In this document: piece by piece, positions 1 through 10,323 of the stretch
Layout: every line of letters starts with the position of its first letter
Numbering within the stretch: the first letter of the stretch is position 1
Assembly (NCBI GenBank): GCA_030602245.1
Contig: JAUWAC010000003.1
Coordinates: 143,349 to 207,348 of the forward strand
Length of the DNA: 64,000 bases
Direction of reading: 5' to 3'
From: Marinobacterium sp.
GTDB lineage: Bacteria > Pseudomonadota > Gammaproteobacteria > Pseudomonadales > Balneatricaceae
Notes under the pieces: model-generated
The model's input: only the letters and a program-made list of their open reading frames with translations
The model's database searches: none
Told to the model about the DNA's origin: nothing
Program-made: the position numbers and the translations under genes

Positions 1-27
1 GCCTGTGGCCACGGCGGATTTCAGGGT

Positions 28-504
28 TTACTCGTCCCAGCCCTCGTCGGCCATGAGGTCGAAGCGGTCATCGCCACTGTTGCGCTTGCGCTTGAGAATG
101 TTGGCCAGCCAGAACTCCGGTTCGCCGTTGAGCTGCGCCTGCAGTGCCTCGATCAGCTCGTCCACATCCGGCCCGCCCTTGACCTGAATCGGGTTGATCC
201 CCAGCGCCACCAGCTGGCGCGTGGCGGAGCCGCCGATAGAACCGCAGTAGACCACGTCCGCGCCGACCAGCCACTTGAGTTTAGGTTTCAGCTTGTCTTC
301 GTTACCGTCCTGCTTTTCATAGCCAAAACGGTGGCTGGCGATCGGCTGTGCACTGTCGGCTGTCACGGACCAGACATGAAACGCCTGCGCCGATCCGAAA
401 TGCTGGTCGACCATATCGCCCTCCTGCGACGCAAAGGCGACAATCAGCGCCTGAGCATCACTGACGGCATCGGCAACACACGGGATTTCGACTTCTGAAC
501 TCAT
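28..504 (-). CDS. NifX/NafY-family FeMo-cofactor-binding-type protein (paralogue of the nifX at 28.4 kb)
   Basis: 158 aa. The dinitrogenase iron-molybdenum cofactor domain fills most of the protein. It has the family motif HFGSA (about residues 35-39) after a strand starting 'IVAFAS', and a later 'YCGSIGGSATRQLV' segment. The tail 'RFDLMADEGWDE' closely matches the tail of the main-cluster NifX ('RFDSMEADGWDE'), so the two look like paralogues. The family binds NifB-co or FeMo-co during nitrogenase maturation; this member's role is inferred. AGGAGAG lies 5-6 nt before the ATG. It is alone downstream of fadA and more than 22 kb from the other nif genes, but a sigma-54-type promoter precedes it, so it is probably nif-regulated. 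It could be the edge of a second nif locus to the left. Confidence 0.85.
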   Translation of the reverse strand: MSSEVEIPCVADAVSDAQALIVAFASQEGDMVDQHFGSAQAFHVWSVTADSAQPIASHRFGYEKQDGNEDKLKPKLKWLVGADVVYCGSIGGSATRQLVALGINPIQVKGGPDVDELIEALQAQLNGEPEFWLANILKRKRNSGDDRFDLMADEGWDE

Positions 505-527
505 CTCGCTCTCCTGACGCTAGACAG

Positions 528-550
528 ACCCGGCCTGTCGCTGGCCGGGT
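528..550. repeat. Inverted repeat in the leader of the NifX-like gene
   Basis: Eight-base arms ACCCGGCC and GGCCGGGT flank a 7-nt loop. The hairpin lies between the sigma-54-type promoter and the gene start. No T-run follows on either strand, so it is not a typical intrinsic terminator; it may affect mRNA stability or end fadA transcripts. Confidence 0.5.
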
Positions 551-563
551 ATCAGGAGGCTAC

Positions 564-580
564 TGCAAGATACGCACCAC
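564..580 (-). promoter_or_regulatory. Sigma-54-type promoter for the NifX-like gene
   Basis: On the minus strand the sequence reads TGGTGCGTATCTTGCA, with GG and GC separated by exactly 10 bases and a good TTGCA -12 element. It lies about 60 bp upstream of the ATG at 504. I saw no TGT-N10-ACA site directly upstream, where the fadA 3' end begins, so dependence on NifA is inferred from the gene it serves. Confidence 0.6.
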
Positions 581-600
581 CGTGCAGCGTGCCAATGGCG

Positions 601-1779
601 TCAGTCGAGTCGCTCGAACAGGGTGGCCACCCCTTGCCCCATGCCGACGCACAGCGTCGCCAGCCCGAACCGAACGTCGCGCTGGCGCATCTGGTGCAGC
701 AGCGTGGTACAGATCCGGGCGCCGGAACAGCCCAGTGGATGGCCCAGCGCGATGGCGCCACCTTCGAGATTGATGCCGCTATCGAGCCGCTCCAGCAACT
801 GCAGTTCTTTCAGCACCGCCAGTGCCTGCGCGGCAAAGGCCTCATTGAGTTCCATCAGGCCGATATCGGCGACGCCCAGCCCGGTTTCATCGAGCAGTTT
901 TTCGACCGCCGTCACCGGCCCCAGCCCCATCACGGCGGGATCGCAGGCCGTGACCGACATCGCCCGCACCCTGGCCATCGGCTCCAGCCCGAGCGCCTGC
1001 GCCCGCGCCGCCGACACCACCAGCAGCGCCGAGGCGCCATCGGACAGTGCCGACGCATTGCCGGCCGTCACCGTACCCTGCACCGGATCGAAGGCCGGGC
1101 GCAGACTGGCCAGCGCCTCCGGATGGGTGTCACTGCGAATCACCTCATCGCTGTCGATCAGGCAACGAAAGCCATGCTCGTCATGTCCCTCAACCGCTAT
1201 CAGCTGCTCCGCCCAGCGCCCTTCCGAGCGGGCCGCATGGGCCCGCTGATGCGAGCGCAGCGCAAAGCGATCCTGCTCCTCGCGGCTGATGTTGTGGGTG
1301 CGCGCCAGCAGCTCCGCGGTCGCTCCCATCATCATCGCAGCACGGGTGGTGTGCAGTGACAGCGCCGGGTTGGGATCAAGGCCCTGAGTCATCGGCACAT
1401 GCCCCATGTGTTCGACACCGCCGACGATATAGGTTTCGCCACAGCCGCTCATGATCCCCTGCGCCGCGCTGTGCAGCGCCGTCATCGAGGAGGCACAGAG
1501 ACGGTTTACGGTCTGAGCCGGAATCAGCTGCGGCAGTCGGGTCAGCAGGGCCGCGTTGCGTGCGATATTGAAGCCCTGCTCGCCGGTCTGATTGACGCAG
1601 CCCCAGATCAGATCGTCGATGCTGCCGGGATCGACCGCGGGGTTGCGCGCCAGCAGCGCATCGATAACACAGGCGCTGAGCTGTTCCGCGCGCACATGAC
1701 GAAAGCCCCCGTCGCGGGAGCGCGCCATCGGCGTGCGGATCGCATCGACGATGACGGCATCGGTCGGTTTCAGGCTCAT
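601..1779 (-). CDS. fadA: 3-ketoacyl-CoA thiolase, beta subunit of the fatty acid oxidation complex
   Basis: 392 aa, the usual length for FadA. It catalyses thiolytic cleavage of 3-ketoacyl-CoA in beta-oxidation. The nucleophilic Cys95 lies in '[14 protein letters not shown]'. The second catalytic block is '[10 protein letters not shown]' and the C-terminal acid/base Cys is in 'LCVGMGQG'. Its start overlaps the fadB stop by 4 bp (ATGA), so it is co-translated with fadB in the order fadD-fadB-fadA. Confidence 0.95.
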   Translation of the reverse strand: MSLKPTDAVIVDAIRTPMARSRDGGFRHVRAEQLSACVIDALLARNPAVDPGSIDDLIWGCVNQTGEQGFNIARNAALLTRLPQLIPAQTVNRLCASSMTALHSAAQGIMSGCGETYIVGGVEHMGHVPMTQGLDPNPALSLHTTRAAMMMGATAELLARTHNISREEQDRFALRSHQRAHAARSEGRWAEQLIAVEGHDEHGFRCLIDSDEVIRSDTHPEALASLRPAFDPVQGTVTAGNASALSDGASALLVVSAARAQALGLEPMARVRAMSVTACDPAVMGLGPVTAVEKLLDETGLGVADIGLMELNEAFAAQALAVLKELQLLERLDSGINLEGGAIALGHPLGCSGARICTTLLHQMRQRDVRFGLATLCVGMGQGVATLFERLD

Positions 1780-3938
1780 GCTCGCACCTCCCGGGTCAGA
1801 TCGGTGTAGTCGCGCCCGGCCATCGCCAGTTCGCGCATCTGCTGAGTCGGTTCATACAGCGCGCCCAGGCTGCGGTACTGATTGCAACGCGCGACAAAGC
1901 GCGCCAGGCCCCAGCGATCGAGCGTATAAAACGGGCCGCCCCGAAACGGCGGGTAGCCGATACCGAGGACCAGTGCCAGATCCGCCTCGGCCGGCGAGCC
2001 GATCACATGCTCTTCCAGCGCGCGCGCGGTCTCGATCAGCAGCGGTATCATCAGCCGCTCCACGATCTGCTCATCGCTCACCGCCCGCCCCGTGCCGGTC
2101 AGATCGGCAATCTGATCGTGCAGCTCGGGATCGCGGCGGGGCTTGCGCGCATCATCGCTGCGGTAGAGATAGAACCCCTTGCCGTTTTTCTGCCCCAGCC
2201 GTCTGAGCGCGCAGAGGCGGTCGATGACGCTCTCGCCGGGAAAGGTCATGCGCTCCGGATAACCGGCCGCCATCATGCGACTGGCGTTACGGGCGATATC
2301 GAGGCCGATGACATCAAGCAGCCGCGCCGGCCCCAACGGCCAGCCGTACGTTTCCATCAGGGTGTCGATGCGCTGAAACTCGACCCCGTCGCGCAGCAGC
2401 AGGCTGAAGCCGAGCAGATAGGCAAACAGCACCCGGTTGACGAGAAACCCCGGCCCGTCTCGCACCACCACCGGCGTCTTGCCGAGGCTGCGGGCGAAGC
2501 CGAGCGCACGGCTGATGGTGGCTTGCGAGGTTTTCTCGCCGCGCACGATCTCCACCAGCTGCATCCGCGACACCGGGTTGAAGAAGTGGATGCCACAGAA
2601 CCGTTCCGGATGGCGCAGCGAACGCGCCAGCACACTGATCGGGATCGCCGAGGTGTTGCTGGCGATGATCACGTCGCTGGTGAGCCGGGTTTCCACCTCG
2701 GCCAGTACCCGGCTTTTAACGCCCGGATCCTCCACCACCGCTTCGATCACCAGGTCCGCGCCGGCAAACTCCTCAAACCCCAGTGTCGGCGTAATGCCGG
2801 ACAGGATACGCACGCGCTGCTCGGGGTCGAGTTGTCCGCGCCGAACCCGGGACGCCAGCGTACGCGCGGCCTCCTCCATCCCCTGTTGCAGCGCGGTCGC
2901 GCGGACATCCTTCATCACCACAGGGCCGAGCTTCAGCGCGGTCTGACAGGCGATCGCTCCGCCCATCACGCCGGCGCCGACAATGCCGGGGCGCTGTATA
3001 GAAGCCTCGCTGCCGGCGGCACGCCGTGCAATCTGTTTGACCTTCTGCTCCTTCAGGAACAGGCTCACCAGCGCCAGCGCGGCATCAGAACGCACCAGCC
3101 GGATAAATGCGTCCAGCTCCAGCGGCATCGCCTCGGTGGCACTCAGATGCGCCTGCTGGCGCAGGGTATCCAGCGCCAGCATCGGCGCCGGGTAATGGGG
3201 GCCGCTTTTGGCGGCAATCACGCCGCGGGCCGACTCGGTAGCCAGCGTCAACGCCAGTTTGGTCAGCGGCACCGGTTGCTGCTTGCGGGCACGCCGCGAT
3301 GTCACGTCGAACTCACCGCGTACCGCGCGCTGGAGCAGATCCAGCGCGGCATGGCGCAGTTGCGCCGGTTCCACGCAGGCATCGACCGCCCCCTGCGCCA
3401 GCGCCTCCTGCGCCTCGACCTGCCGGCCGGAGCAGATCCAATCAATGGCGTGATCGAGACCGATCAGGCGCGGCAGTCGGACGGTGGCGCCCCAGCCTGG
3501 CAACAAGCCAAGGCGCACCTCCGGCTGTCCTGCGCGGGCGCCACGGGCCATAACGCGGAAATCACAGGCCAGACAGAGTTCAAAGCCACCGCCAAGCGCC
3601 TCACCGTTGATCGCCACCACGGTCGGAACCGGCAAGGCTTCCAGTCGCGCCAGCCAGCTGCGCATCTCGCCGATCAGGGCCTGCAGCTGCTCATCGGGCA
3701 GACGGAAAAAGCCGAGAAACTCGCTGACATCGGCACCCACGATGAAGCTCTCGTGGTCACTCGAGATCAGCAGACCGCGCAGATCCTCGCGCGCCCTGAG
3801 CAGGGTGATCGCATCACCAAACTCCGTAACACAGGCGCGACTGAGCGTGTTCACGCTGCGTCGCTGGTTGTCGAACACCAGTTCGTACAGTCCATCACCC
3901 AGTGCGGTGACCCGGATCATCTCGCCTTGCATCAACAT
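1776..3938 (-). CDS. fadB: Fatty acid oxidation complex subunit alpha (enoyl-CoA hydratase / 3-hydroxyacyl-CoA dehydrogenase)
   Basis: About 720 aa. The N-terminal crotonase domain has an oxyanion-hole region '[11 protein letters not shown]' and a second acidic residue in '[11 protein letters not shown]'. The central NAD-binding domain has '[10 protein letters not shown]' and the dehydrogenase motif '[14 protein letters not shown]'. I chose the ATG at 3938 ('MLMQGEM') over the upstream ATG at 3947 because AGAGGG is then about 9 nt away and the N-terminus aligns with the E. coli FadB start. It forms the multienzyme complex with FadA. fadD lies only about 26 bp upstream. Confidence 0.94.
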   Translation of the reverse strand: MLMQGEMIRVTALGDGLYELVFDNQRRSVNTLSRACVTEFGDAITLLRAREDLRGLLISSDHESFIVGADVSEFLGFFRLPDEQLQALIGEMRSWLARLEALPVPTVVAINGEALGGGFELCLACDFRVMARGARAGQPEVRLGLLPGWGATVRLPRLIGLDHAIDWICSGRQVEAQEALAQGAVDACVEPAQLRHAALDLLQRAVRGEFDVTSRRARKQQPVPLTKLALTLATESARGVIAAKSGPHYPAPMLALDTLRQQAHLSATEAMPLELDAFIRLVRSDAALALVSLFLKEQKVKQIARRAAGSEASIQRPGIVGAGVMGGAIACQTALKLGPVVMKDVRATALQQGMEEAARTLASRVRRGQLDPEQRVRILSGITPTLGFEEFAGADLVIEAVVEDPGVKSRVLAEVETRLTSDVIIASNTSAIPISVLARSLRHPERFCGIHFFNPVSRMQLVEIVRGEKTSQATISRALGFARSLGKTPVVVRDGPGFLVNRVLFAYLLGFSLLLRDGVEFQRIDTLMETYGWPLGPARLLDVIGLDIARNASRMMAAGYPERMTFPGESVIDRLCALRRLGQKNGKGFYLYRSDDARKPRRDPELHDQIADLTGTGRAVSDEQIVERLMIPLLIETARALEEHVIGSPAEADLALVLGIGYPPFRGGPFYTLDRWGLARFVARCNQYRSLGALYEPTQQMRELAMAGRDYTDLTREVRA

Positions 3939-3964
3939 GTCGGGCATCCCCTCTGTCGGCTCTG

Positions 3965-5656
3965 CTATCCCTGCGCTTCGCTATTCGGTGTCGTGCGCGG
4001 ATTCTCCTCGTGGCGCCGCAAATCCTTGCGTAGCACCTTGCCGACCGGTGATTTCGGCAGCTCGGCGACGAATTCTACGTCGCGCGGGATCTTGTAGGAG
4101 GTCAGGTGCTCGCGGCACCAGTCACGCACCCCGGCCCGGTCCAGCGCCGGGTTACGGCTGACGACAAACAGCTTCACCCGCTCGCCACTGTCGCTGTCGG
4201 TAACGCCGATGGCGGCGCATTCGATGATGTCGGGATGGGCGCAGACCACATCCTCCACCTCGTTGGGATAGACGTTGAAGCCGGACACGATAATCACGTC
4301 CTTGGCGCGATCGACAATCCTCAGGTAGCCATCGGGCTGACGCACGGCAATGTCATCGGTGATGAAATAACCATCGTCGGTCATGCTGTTGCGGGTTTCC
4401 TGCGGCTGCTGCCAGTAACCGGCCATCACCTGCGGTCCGCGCACGCAGAGATTACCGGGCGTGCCATCGGCCACGGGGTTGCCGTCCTCGTCGATCACCT
4501 TGATCTCGGTGAAGGCCAGCGGCGTGCCGATCGTGCCGAGCTGGATCGCATCGGTCGGATTGATCGCCACCGCCGGCGAGGTTTCGGTCAGACCGTAGGC
4601 CTCGACGACCGGACAGCCGGTCACGGCCTGCCAGCGCTGCGCTGCATCACGGGTCAGCGCCATGCCACCGGACAGCGTCAGTTTCAGGTTGCTGAAGTCG
4701 AGCTGGCGAAAGCGCTCACGGTCGCACAACACGTTGAACAGCGTGTTGAGGCCGATGAATGCACTCATGCGCCAATGGCCCAGTTCCCTGATCAGGCCAT
4801 CGACGTCGCGCGGGTTGGCAATCAGCACGCTGTGCCCACCGGAGGCCATGATGATCTGCGCCACGGTGAAGGCGTAGATATGGTAGAGCGGCAGCGGCAG
4901 CACCACCGTTTCGGCCCACTCGCTGCCGTGACGGTTGATGCTGTCGCAGCCCTGCAAGCAGTTGGCGAGCAGGTTGGCGTGGGTCAGCATCGCGCCCTTG
5001 GCGCGCCCGGTGGTGCCGCCGGTGTACTGCAGCACCGCCAGATCCTGCAGCTGCGGCTGCACCGGCCGCGGCCGTTCGCCGACATGGCGCATCAGAATGT
5101 CGCGCAGCCCGAGCGCACCGGGCAGATAAAACGACGGTTCGAGCCGTTTCAGGTATTTGATTGCAGCGTTGAGCAGGTTGCGTTTGACGAAGCCGTGCAG
5201 ATCGCCGACCTGGGTCACGATGATGTGTCTGATCGCGGTACGCGGCAGAATCTTCTCCAGCTTGTGCGCCATGCTCTTGTGAATCACCACCGCCTTGACG
5301 CCGGCATCGCGAAACTGGTGTTCCATCTCGTCGGCGGTATAGAGCGGGTTGGTATTGACGACAACCAGTCCCGCCCGCAGCGCGCCGAACAGCACCACCG
5401 GGTACTGAATCAGGCTCGGCAGCTGTATCGCGATACGATCGCCCGGTTCGAGCTGCGCCTGCTGCAGATGCACGGCGAAGGCGGCGGAGAGGCTATCCAG
5501 CTCGGCGAAGTTCAGTGTGCGTCCGAAGCTGGTAAAGGCGGGGCGCTGCGCGTAAAGGGCGAAGGTACGGTCGATAAAATCAAGCAGACTGGTGTAACCG
5601 GCCGGGTTGAGCGCGTCCGGCAGTGGGGTCTGCGCATGCTCATACCTGATATTCAT
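3965..5656 (-). CDS. fadD: Long-chain fatty acid-CoA ligase
   Basis: 563 aa, acyl-adenylate-forming superfamily. The AMP-binding signature 'YTGGTTGRAKG' is at about residues 211-221. It is followed by 'EAYGLTETSP', the 'YFITDDIAVRQPDGYLRIVDR' region and the C-terminal 'KSPVGKVLRKDLR' catalytic lysine. It activates fatty acids for FadB and FadA, encoded immediately downstream. A GTG codon directly precedes the ATG; I use the ATG, with a purine-rich AAGGG about 8 nt upstream. Confidence 0.92.
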   Translation of the reverse strand: MNIRYEHAQTPLPDALNPAGYTSLLDFIDRTFALYAQRPAFTSFGRTLNFAELDSLSAAFAVHLQQAQLEPGDRIAIQLPSLIQYPVVLFGALRAGLVVVNTNPLYTADEMEHQFRDAGVKAVVIHKSMAHKLEKILPRTAIRHIIVTQVGDLHGFVKRNLLNAAIKYLKRLEPSFYLPGALGLRDILMRHVGERPRPVQPQLQDLAVLQYTGGTTGRAKGAMLTHANLLANCLQGCDSINRHGSEWAETVVLPLPLYHIYAFTVAQIIMASGGHSVLIANPRDVDGLIRELGHWRMSAFIGLNTLFNVLCDRERFRQLDFSNLKLTLSGGMALTRDAAQRWQAVTGCPVVEAYGLTETSPAVAINPTDAIQLGTIGTPLAFTEIKVIDEDGNPVADGTPGNLCVRGPQVMAGYWQQPQETRNSMTDDGYFITDDIAVRQPDGYLRIVDRAKDVIIVSGFNVYPNEVEDVVCAHPDIIECAAIGVTDSDSGERVKLFVVSRNPALDRAGVRDWCREHLTSYKIPRDVEFVAELPKSPVGKVLRKDLRRHEENPRTTPNSEAQG

Positions 5657-5740
5657 CACTTGGCCCTTCTCCGGCCAGTCAGGGCGTTGCCTGAGCTGAC
5701 GACAGCTTTTTCTTACAGCTTAGACGGATCCGGGCCGCTG

Positions 5741-6571
5741 TCACGCCGGCGCCGTGAGCGCCGGTGCGAGGCAACAGGTTTCATCCAGTGCGGCGACCTG
5801 CGCGTGGCGCCCCCACAACGATCGGAGCAGCGCTTGCGCCGCCGGGTCGGCATGACTGCTCAGCAGGCGGACGCTGGCGCAGCAGCCGGGCGGGTTCAGA
5901 TCACCGCGTTGGAGCAGGCGGCGCTGCACCTGACGGGCGACGGCATCAGCGGTATCGATCAGCTCAACACCGGGGCCGGCCTCGTCGGCGATCAGCGGTG
6001 TCAGAAACGGGTAGTGGGTACAGCCAAGTACCAGTGTATCGACACCTGCCGCCAGCAGCGGCGTCAGGTAGCGGCGCACCAGCGCGCGGGTGTCGGGACT
6101 GTCCAGCTCGAGCCGCTCGACCCGCTCCGCAAGCCCCGGACAGGGCTGCAGCAACACCCGGCGCTCGCCGGCGAAGCGGCGGATCAGGTCACGGGTACCG
6201 GGACTTGCGACCGTGGCACGGGTGGCCAGCACGCCAACCACCCCGCTGCGACTGCCCAGCACGGCCGGTTTTACGCCCGGTTCGACACCGATGATCGGCA
6301 GCGCGAAGTGCTCACGCAGCCGGTGCACCGTGGCCAGCGTGGCGGTATTGCAGGCAACGACGATCGCCTTGGCGCCCTGCCCGACCAGATAGTCGGTCAG
6401 CGTCAGCGCACGCTGCAGAATGAACTCAAGCGGCTTGTCGCCGTAGGGCGCGTGGCGCGAATCGGCGATATAGAGCAGAGACTCGGCGGGCATCAGCCGG
6501 TGAACGGCACGGGCGATGGAGAGCCCGCCGACACCGGAATCGAATATACCCAGAGGCTGGTGGCTCGACAT
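5741..6571 (-). CDS. murI: Glutamate racemase
   Basis: 276 aa. It converts L- to D-glutamate for peptidoglycan. The motif 'FDSGVGG' is at residues 10-16, the first catalytic Cys is in 'VACNTA' (Cys74) and the second in 'LGCTHYP' (Cys184). It lies upstream of fadD in the same direction with an 84-bp gap, so co-transcription is possible but functionally unrelated. Confidence 0.95.
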   Translation of the reverse strand: MSSHQPLGIFDSGVGGLSIARAVHRLMPAESLLYIADSRHAPYGDKPLEFILQRALTLTDYLVGQGAKAIVVACNTATLATVHRLREHFALPIIGVEPGVKPAVLGSRSGVVGVLATRATVASPGTRDLIRRFAGERRVLLQPCPGLAERVERLELDSPDTRALVRRYLTPLLAAGVDTLVLGCTHYPFLTPLIADEAGPGVELIDTADAVARQVQRRLLQRGDLNPPGCCASVRLLSSHADPAAQALLRSLWGRHAQVAALDETCCLAPALTAPA

Positions 6572-6640
6572 CGCTGCACTCGGCTGGAACGGAGATGAGG
6601 CCGCCAGTATACCCCAATGCAGCGCTGCGCTCAGACACCC

Positions 6641-8257
6641 TCAGCCGTCGATGACGCCGTTACAGTCGTTGTCCAGACCGTCGCGGCCCCAGCGCCCGCC
6701 CTTGTCCGGATGCCCCGGATAGATGCGGTCGTCAAAGTCGTTACAGTCATCGGCCACCGGGTCGTTGCTGGCACAGAAACCGTCGCCGTCACCGTCGATG
6801 CAGCTGACCGGGGTCGAGCTGCTGACACTGACAAACTGTTCGGCCTGATCGAACGCGCCCGCAGGATCGCTGACCGTCAGCAGCACCCGGTAATCGCCGC
6901 TGCCGCCGTAGGTGTGCGCAGGCTGCACGCCACTGGCAGTGACACCGTCACCGAAATCCCAGCTGTAGCTCAGGGTATCGCCATCCGGGTCGGTCGAGGT
7001 CGATGCATCGAAGCTGCAGCTGAGTTCGTTGCAGCCGACATCGAAGCGCGCGACCGGCGTTGAATTGGACACGGAACCGCCGCCCAGTGCATCCGCGATC
7101 CGGATCAGACCGTGGCCGAAAGTGCTGTCGTAGCCCGGACTTCCCAGATCCAGCGCCGAGCCTGCCAGACGCTCGCGCACCTGATCGGGCGAGAGATTTT
7201 CATTCGCAAGCAGAATCGCCGCGGCTGCCGCCACGTGGGGGCTGGCCATTGAGGTGCCCTGAAAGAAGTAGTAGTTCCAGCTGCCGTTGAGGCGCGTCTC
7301 CTGCAGCACCCCGTCGGGATAGCCGTCGCCGTTGTTGTCGCGTGCGGTGTCGCCGCCGGGCGCCATCAGATCCAGCCCGTCACCACGGTTCGAATAGGAC
7401 GCCAGCTGATTCAGCGCATCGGTGGCACCAACAGCGATGACACTCGGGTAGATGGCCGGGTAGGAGACATTGCGGCGATTGCCGTCGTTACCGGCCGCAG
7501 CCACAACGGTCACGCCGTTGGCATAGGCGTAATCGAGCGCCGGATCCATGACCGGATCGTGGGTGAGCCGGTAACGGGCATTGACGCCCAGACTCATATT
7601 GATGACGCGGGCACCGTTGTTCACCGCCCAGTAGATGCCCTCGGCGATATCGGCGAAACTGCCGGAACCGCTGTCAGACAGTACCTTCACCGGCTGGATG
7701 CAGGCGCCGTAGGCCAGACCCGCGACCCCGGTGCCATTGTTCGTCGCCTGCGCGACCGTACCGGCGACATGGGTGCCGTGGCCATCGCCATCGGCCGGGT
7801 CATTGTCGCTGTTGACGATATCGATACCCGGCACGACACAGCCGATGCCATCGTTACCGCCGCCTGCCAGCCCGGTATCCAGCACCGCAACGGTGACGCC
7901 GCTGCCGATCGACTGCGACCAGGCGCTGGCCGCCTGCACGGTGTCAAAGTGCCACTGGTAGCGGCTGTACGGGTCCGCGGTATCGGCGAATGCCTGGGCC
8001 TCAAGATTGAGCATCGCGCGCCGGCCCAGGCCCCGCTGACGTGCAACCGCCGCCAGCTCACGCCCCGGTGCCACTGACAGCACGCTCAGCCCCGACAATG
8101 GCAGATACTTCTTCACCTGTGCATCGCGCAGATTGCGTGGCGACTCCGCCACGACGATCTCGCCGCTGACGAACGGTGGCGGTGTGACGGCCGCTGCCGC
8201 CATGGCCTGATGTGCCCCCAACAACAGAGCGACAGCCCCGAGCGTTTTTATTTTCAT
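6641..8257 (-). CDS. Secreted subtilisin-family (S8) serine protease with PKD domain and Asp-rich C-terminal tail
   Basis: 538 aa. A signal peptide covers about residues 1-21. The S8 catalytic triad is visible as Asp127 in 'VAVLDTGL', His160 in 'DGHGTHVAG' and Ser336 in 'GTSMASPHVAA'. A PKD-type domain follows (about 398-478, 'YSWDFGDGVTASG'). The last about 50 residues are rich in Asp, Asn and Gly with two Cys ('DGDGDGFC', 'DDCNDFDDRIYPG', 'DGLDNDCNGVIDG'), resembling the putative metal-binding motif found at the ends of secreted proteins. It is likely extracellular or surface-linked; the substrate is unknown. Confidence 0.9.
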   Translation of the reverse strand: MKIKTLGAVALLLGAHQAMAAAAVTPPPFVSGEIVVAESPRNLRDAQVKKYLPLSGLSVLSVAPGRELAAVARQRGLGRRAMLNLEAQAFADTADPYSRYQWHFDTVQAASAWSQSIGSGVTVAVLDTGLAGGGNDGIGCVVPGIDIVNSDNDPADGDGHGTHVAGTVAQATNNGTGVAGLAYGACIQPVKVLSDSGSGSFADIAEGIYWAVNNGARVINMSLGVNARYRLTHDPVMDPALDYAYANGVTVVAAAGNDGNRRNVSYPAIYPSVIAVGATDALNQLASYSNRGDGLDLMAPGGDTARDNNGDGYPDGVLQETRLNGSWNYYFFQGTSMASPHVAAAAAILLANENLSPDQVRERLAGSALDLGSPGYDSTFGHGLIRIADALGGGSVSNSTPVARFDVGCNELSCSFDASTSTDPDGDTLSYSWDFGDGVTASGVQPAHTYGGSGDYRVLLTVSDPAGAFDQAEQFVSVSSSTPVSCIDGDGDGFCASNDPVADDCNDFDDRIYPGHPDKGGRWGRDGLDNDCNGVIDG

Positions 8258-8311
8258 GTCGTGTTCCCGCTTTGTGTGCAGTGATCTCTGCGCCCGGGGA
8301 CTCCTTCCGCC

Positions 8312-10081
8312 CTAGAACTGCTCCTCGTTCAGCGCCATCAGTTGTTCGGAACCCGCCAGCACCGCGTGGCTCAAGGCAAAACAGCGCGGCAGCAGCTGGT
8401 CGGCATAGACCTCCGCTGTCATCCGACGCGCGCGCAAAAATGCGTCATCGCCCAGTCCCTGCTCCAGCTGTTCACCCGCGCGCTGCGCCGCCCGCAGATG
8501 CATCCAGCCGCCGCAGAGATAGCCCAGCTGCATCAGCAACGCCACGCTGCCGGTCTGCGCACAGAGCGGATCCGTCTGCTGCCGCTGCATCAGTGCTGTC
8601 AGCGTGTCACGGGTCGACTGCAATGCGGCCGCCAGCGTCTCGCGCAGATGAGCGCTGACCCGGTCGGCGTCACGCAGCGTACCGGCAATGTCCTCAAGCA
8701 GCGCCGCCAGTGCCTGACCGCCATCGGCCGCGATCTTGCGTCCGACCAGATCCAGCGCCTGAATGCCGGTGGTGCCTTCATATATCGGCAGGATGCGCGC
8801 ATCCCTGTAGTACTGAGCCACCCCGGTTTCCTCGACGTAGCCCATGCCGCCATGCACCTGCACCGCCAGACTGGTGACCTCCTGCGCCAGCTCCGTCAGC
8901 CAACCTTTGACGATCGGGGTATAGAGCGCCACCCGCGCCCGATGGGCGGCACGGTCATCCTCCGCACGTGCCAGTCGTGCCCGATCGACTTCGGCCGCGG
9001 CCTCGTACATCAGGCCGCGCATCGCTTCGTTGGCCGCTTTCATCTGCGCCAGCATCCGGCGTACGTCCGGGTGATGGATGATGGTGACCCGCTGCCCCTC
9101 TATCTCGCCCTGCACCCGCTCACGGGCGTAATCGCGGGCCGCCTGATAGGCGCGCTCGGCCACCGCCAGCCCCTGCAGACCGACCGCCTGACGGGCGGAG
9201 TTCATCATCGTGAACATACACTGCAGGCCGCGATGCGCCTCGCCGATCAGGTAGCCGATGGCGCCACCGTTGTCGCCGTAACTCATCACGCAGGTCGGGC
9301 TGCCGTGGATACCCAGCTTGTGCTCCAGCGACACCGCGCGCAGATCGTTGCGAGCACCCGGCGAGCCGTCGGCGTTGAGCAGGCATTTGGGCACCAGAAA
9401 CATCGAAATCCCTTTCACGCCCGGTGGCGCATCGGGCAGCCGCGCCAGCACCAGATGGACGATGTTGTCGGCCATGCGGTGATCGCCCCAGGTGATAAAG
9501 ATTTTCTGGCCGCTGATACGGTAATGGTCGCCTTCCGGCACGGCACGGGTGCGGATCGCCGCCAGATCGCTGCCCGCATCCGGCTCGGTGAGGTTCATGG
9601 TGCCGGTCCACTCGCCGCTGACCAGTTTTTCCAGCCACTGTGACTTGAGATCATCACTGCCGTGCGCAATCAGCGCTTCCATCGCGCCCTGCGTCAGCAG
9701 CGGACACAGCGCCCAGGCCAGATTGGCCGAGTTCCAGATCTCGTGTACGGCAAGCGACAGCGCGTTGGGCAGCGCCTGACCGCCGTACGCGGCCGGCCCG
9801 ATCAGCGACGGCCAGCCGGCGTCGCAAAAGGCACGGTAGATCTCGGCGAAGCCGGGGGACTCCTGCACACCGTCAGCCTCCAGCCGGGCCGGGTTCAGAT
9901 CGCCGATGCGGTTGCTCGGTGCCAGCCGCTCGCGGCCAAAGCGCGCCGCTTCCTCCAGCACCGCCGCGATCAGGTCGGCAGTTACCTCCTCCTCACCACC
10001 CTGCTGACAGAGGGCCTCGATATCGATCAGCTCGTTCAGCAGAAACAGCGCGTCTTGCCGGGGATGACGGTAATCACTCAT
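8312..10081 (-). CDS. Acyl-CoA dehydrogenase (long DmdC-like type)
   Basis: 589 aa, longer than classical acyl-CoA dehydrogenases because of N- and C-terminal extensions. This matches the subfamily that includes 3-methylmercaptopropionyl-CoA dehydrogenase. FAD and substrate segments are 'MNLTEPDAGSDLAAIRT' and 'KIFITWGDH'; the conserved C-terminal region is 'YYRDARILPIYEGTTGIQ'. It lies 54 bp upstream of the protease gene. The substrate cannot be set from sequence; the nearby fad genes suggest a role in beta-oxidation. Confidence 0.9.
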   Translation of the reverse strand: MSDYRHPRQDALFLLNELIDIEALCQQGGEEEVTADLIAAVLEEAARFGRERLAPSNRIGDLNPARLEADGVQESPGFAEIYRAFCDAGWPSLIGPAAYGGQALPNALSLAVHEIWNSANLAWALCPLLTQGAMEALIAHGSDDLKSQWLEKLVSGEWTGTMNLTEPDAGSDLAAIRTRAVPEGDHYRISGQKIFITWGDHRMADNIVHLVLARLPDAPPGVKGISMFLVPKCLLNADGSPGARNDLRAVSLEHKLGIHGSPTCVMSYGDNGGAIGYLIGEAHRGLQCMFTMMNSARQAVGLQGLAVAERAYQAARDYARERVQGEIEGQRVTIIHHPDVRRMLAQMKAANEAMRGLMYEAAAEVDRARLARAEDDRAAHRARVALYTPIVKGWLTELAQEVTSLAVQVHGGMGYVEETGVAQYYRDARILPIYEGTTGIQALDLVGRKIAADGGQALAALLEDIAGTLRDADRVSAHLRETLAAALQSTRDTLTALMQRQQTDPLCAQTGSVALLMQLGYLCGGWMHLRAAQRAGEQLEQGLGDDAFLRARRMTAEVYADQLLPRCFALSHAVLAGSEQLMALNEEQF

Positions 10082-10323
10082 GAGACGACTCCTGCCACAG
10101 GGTTCATCTCACAGAATAGCCAATCCTGTCGCAGGCAGCGGTCAGGCTCTTGGTCGTCAGTGCTGCGCACCACGGCCGCAGGTGCAGCGTCGCGTTTATA
10201 CTTGGAATCGGCACTGCTACACTTGTTGGCGTTTGTCGGCGCCCGCCAGAGGGGCCGCAGCCGCCCGAAGATGAGCGCCCCTCGCCACTTCGGACACCTT
10301 AATCAGCAACACAGGCAGAGTGG

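Noticed and set aside
4106..6598. An 830-residue open frame on the plus strand opposite fadD and murI (and a 696-residue one at 2007-4097 opposite fadB)
   Set aside because: Both are antisense shadows in GC-rich DNA: the opposite strand carries full-length, motif-bearing enzymes, and the translations are Arg/His/Gln-rich without any domain.
10082..10323. Possible RNA gene in the gap before the decarboxylase
   Set aside because: I saw no tRNA-like cloverleaf or conserved riboswitch core. It is read as an ordinary promoter region.
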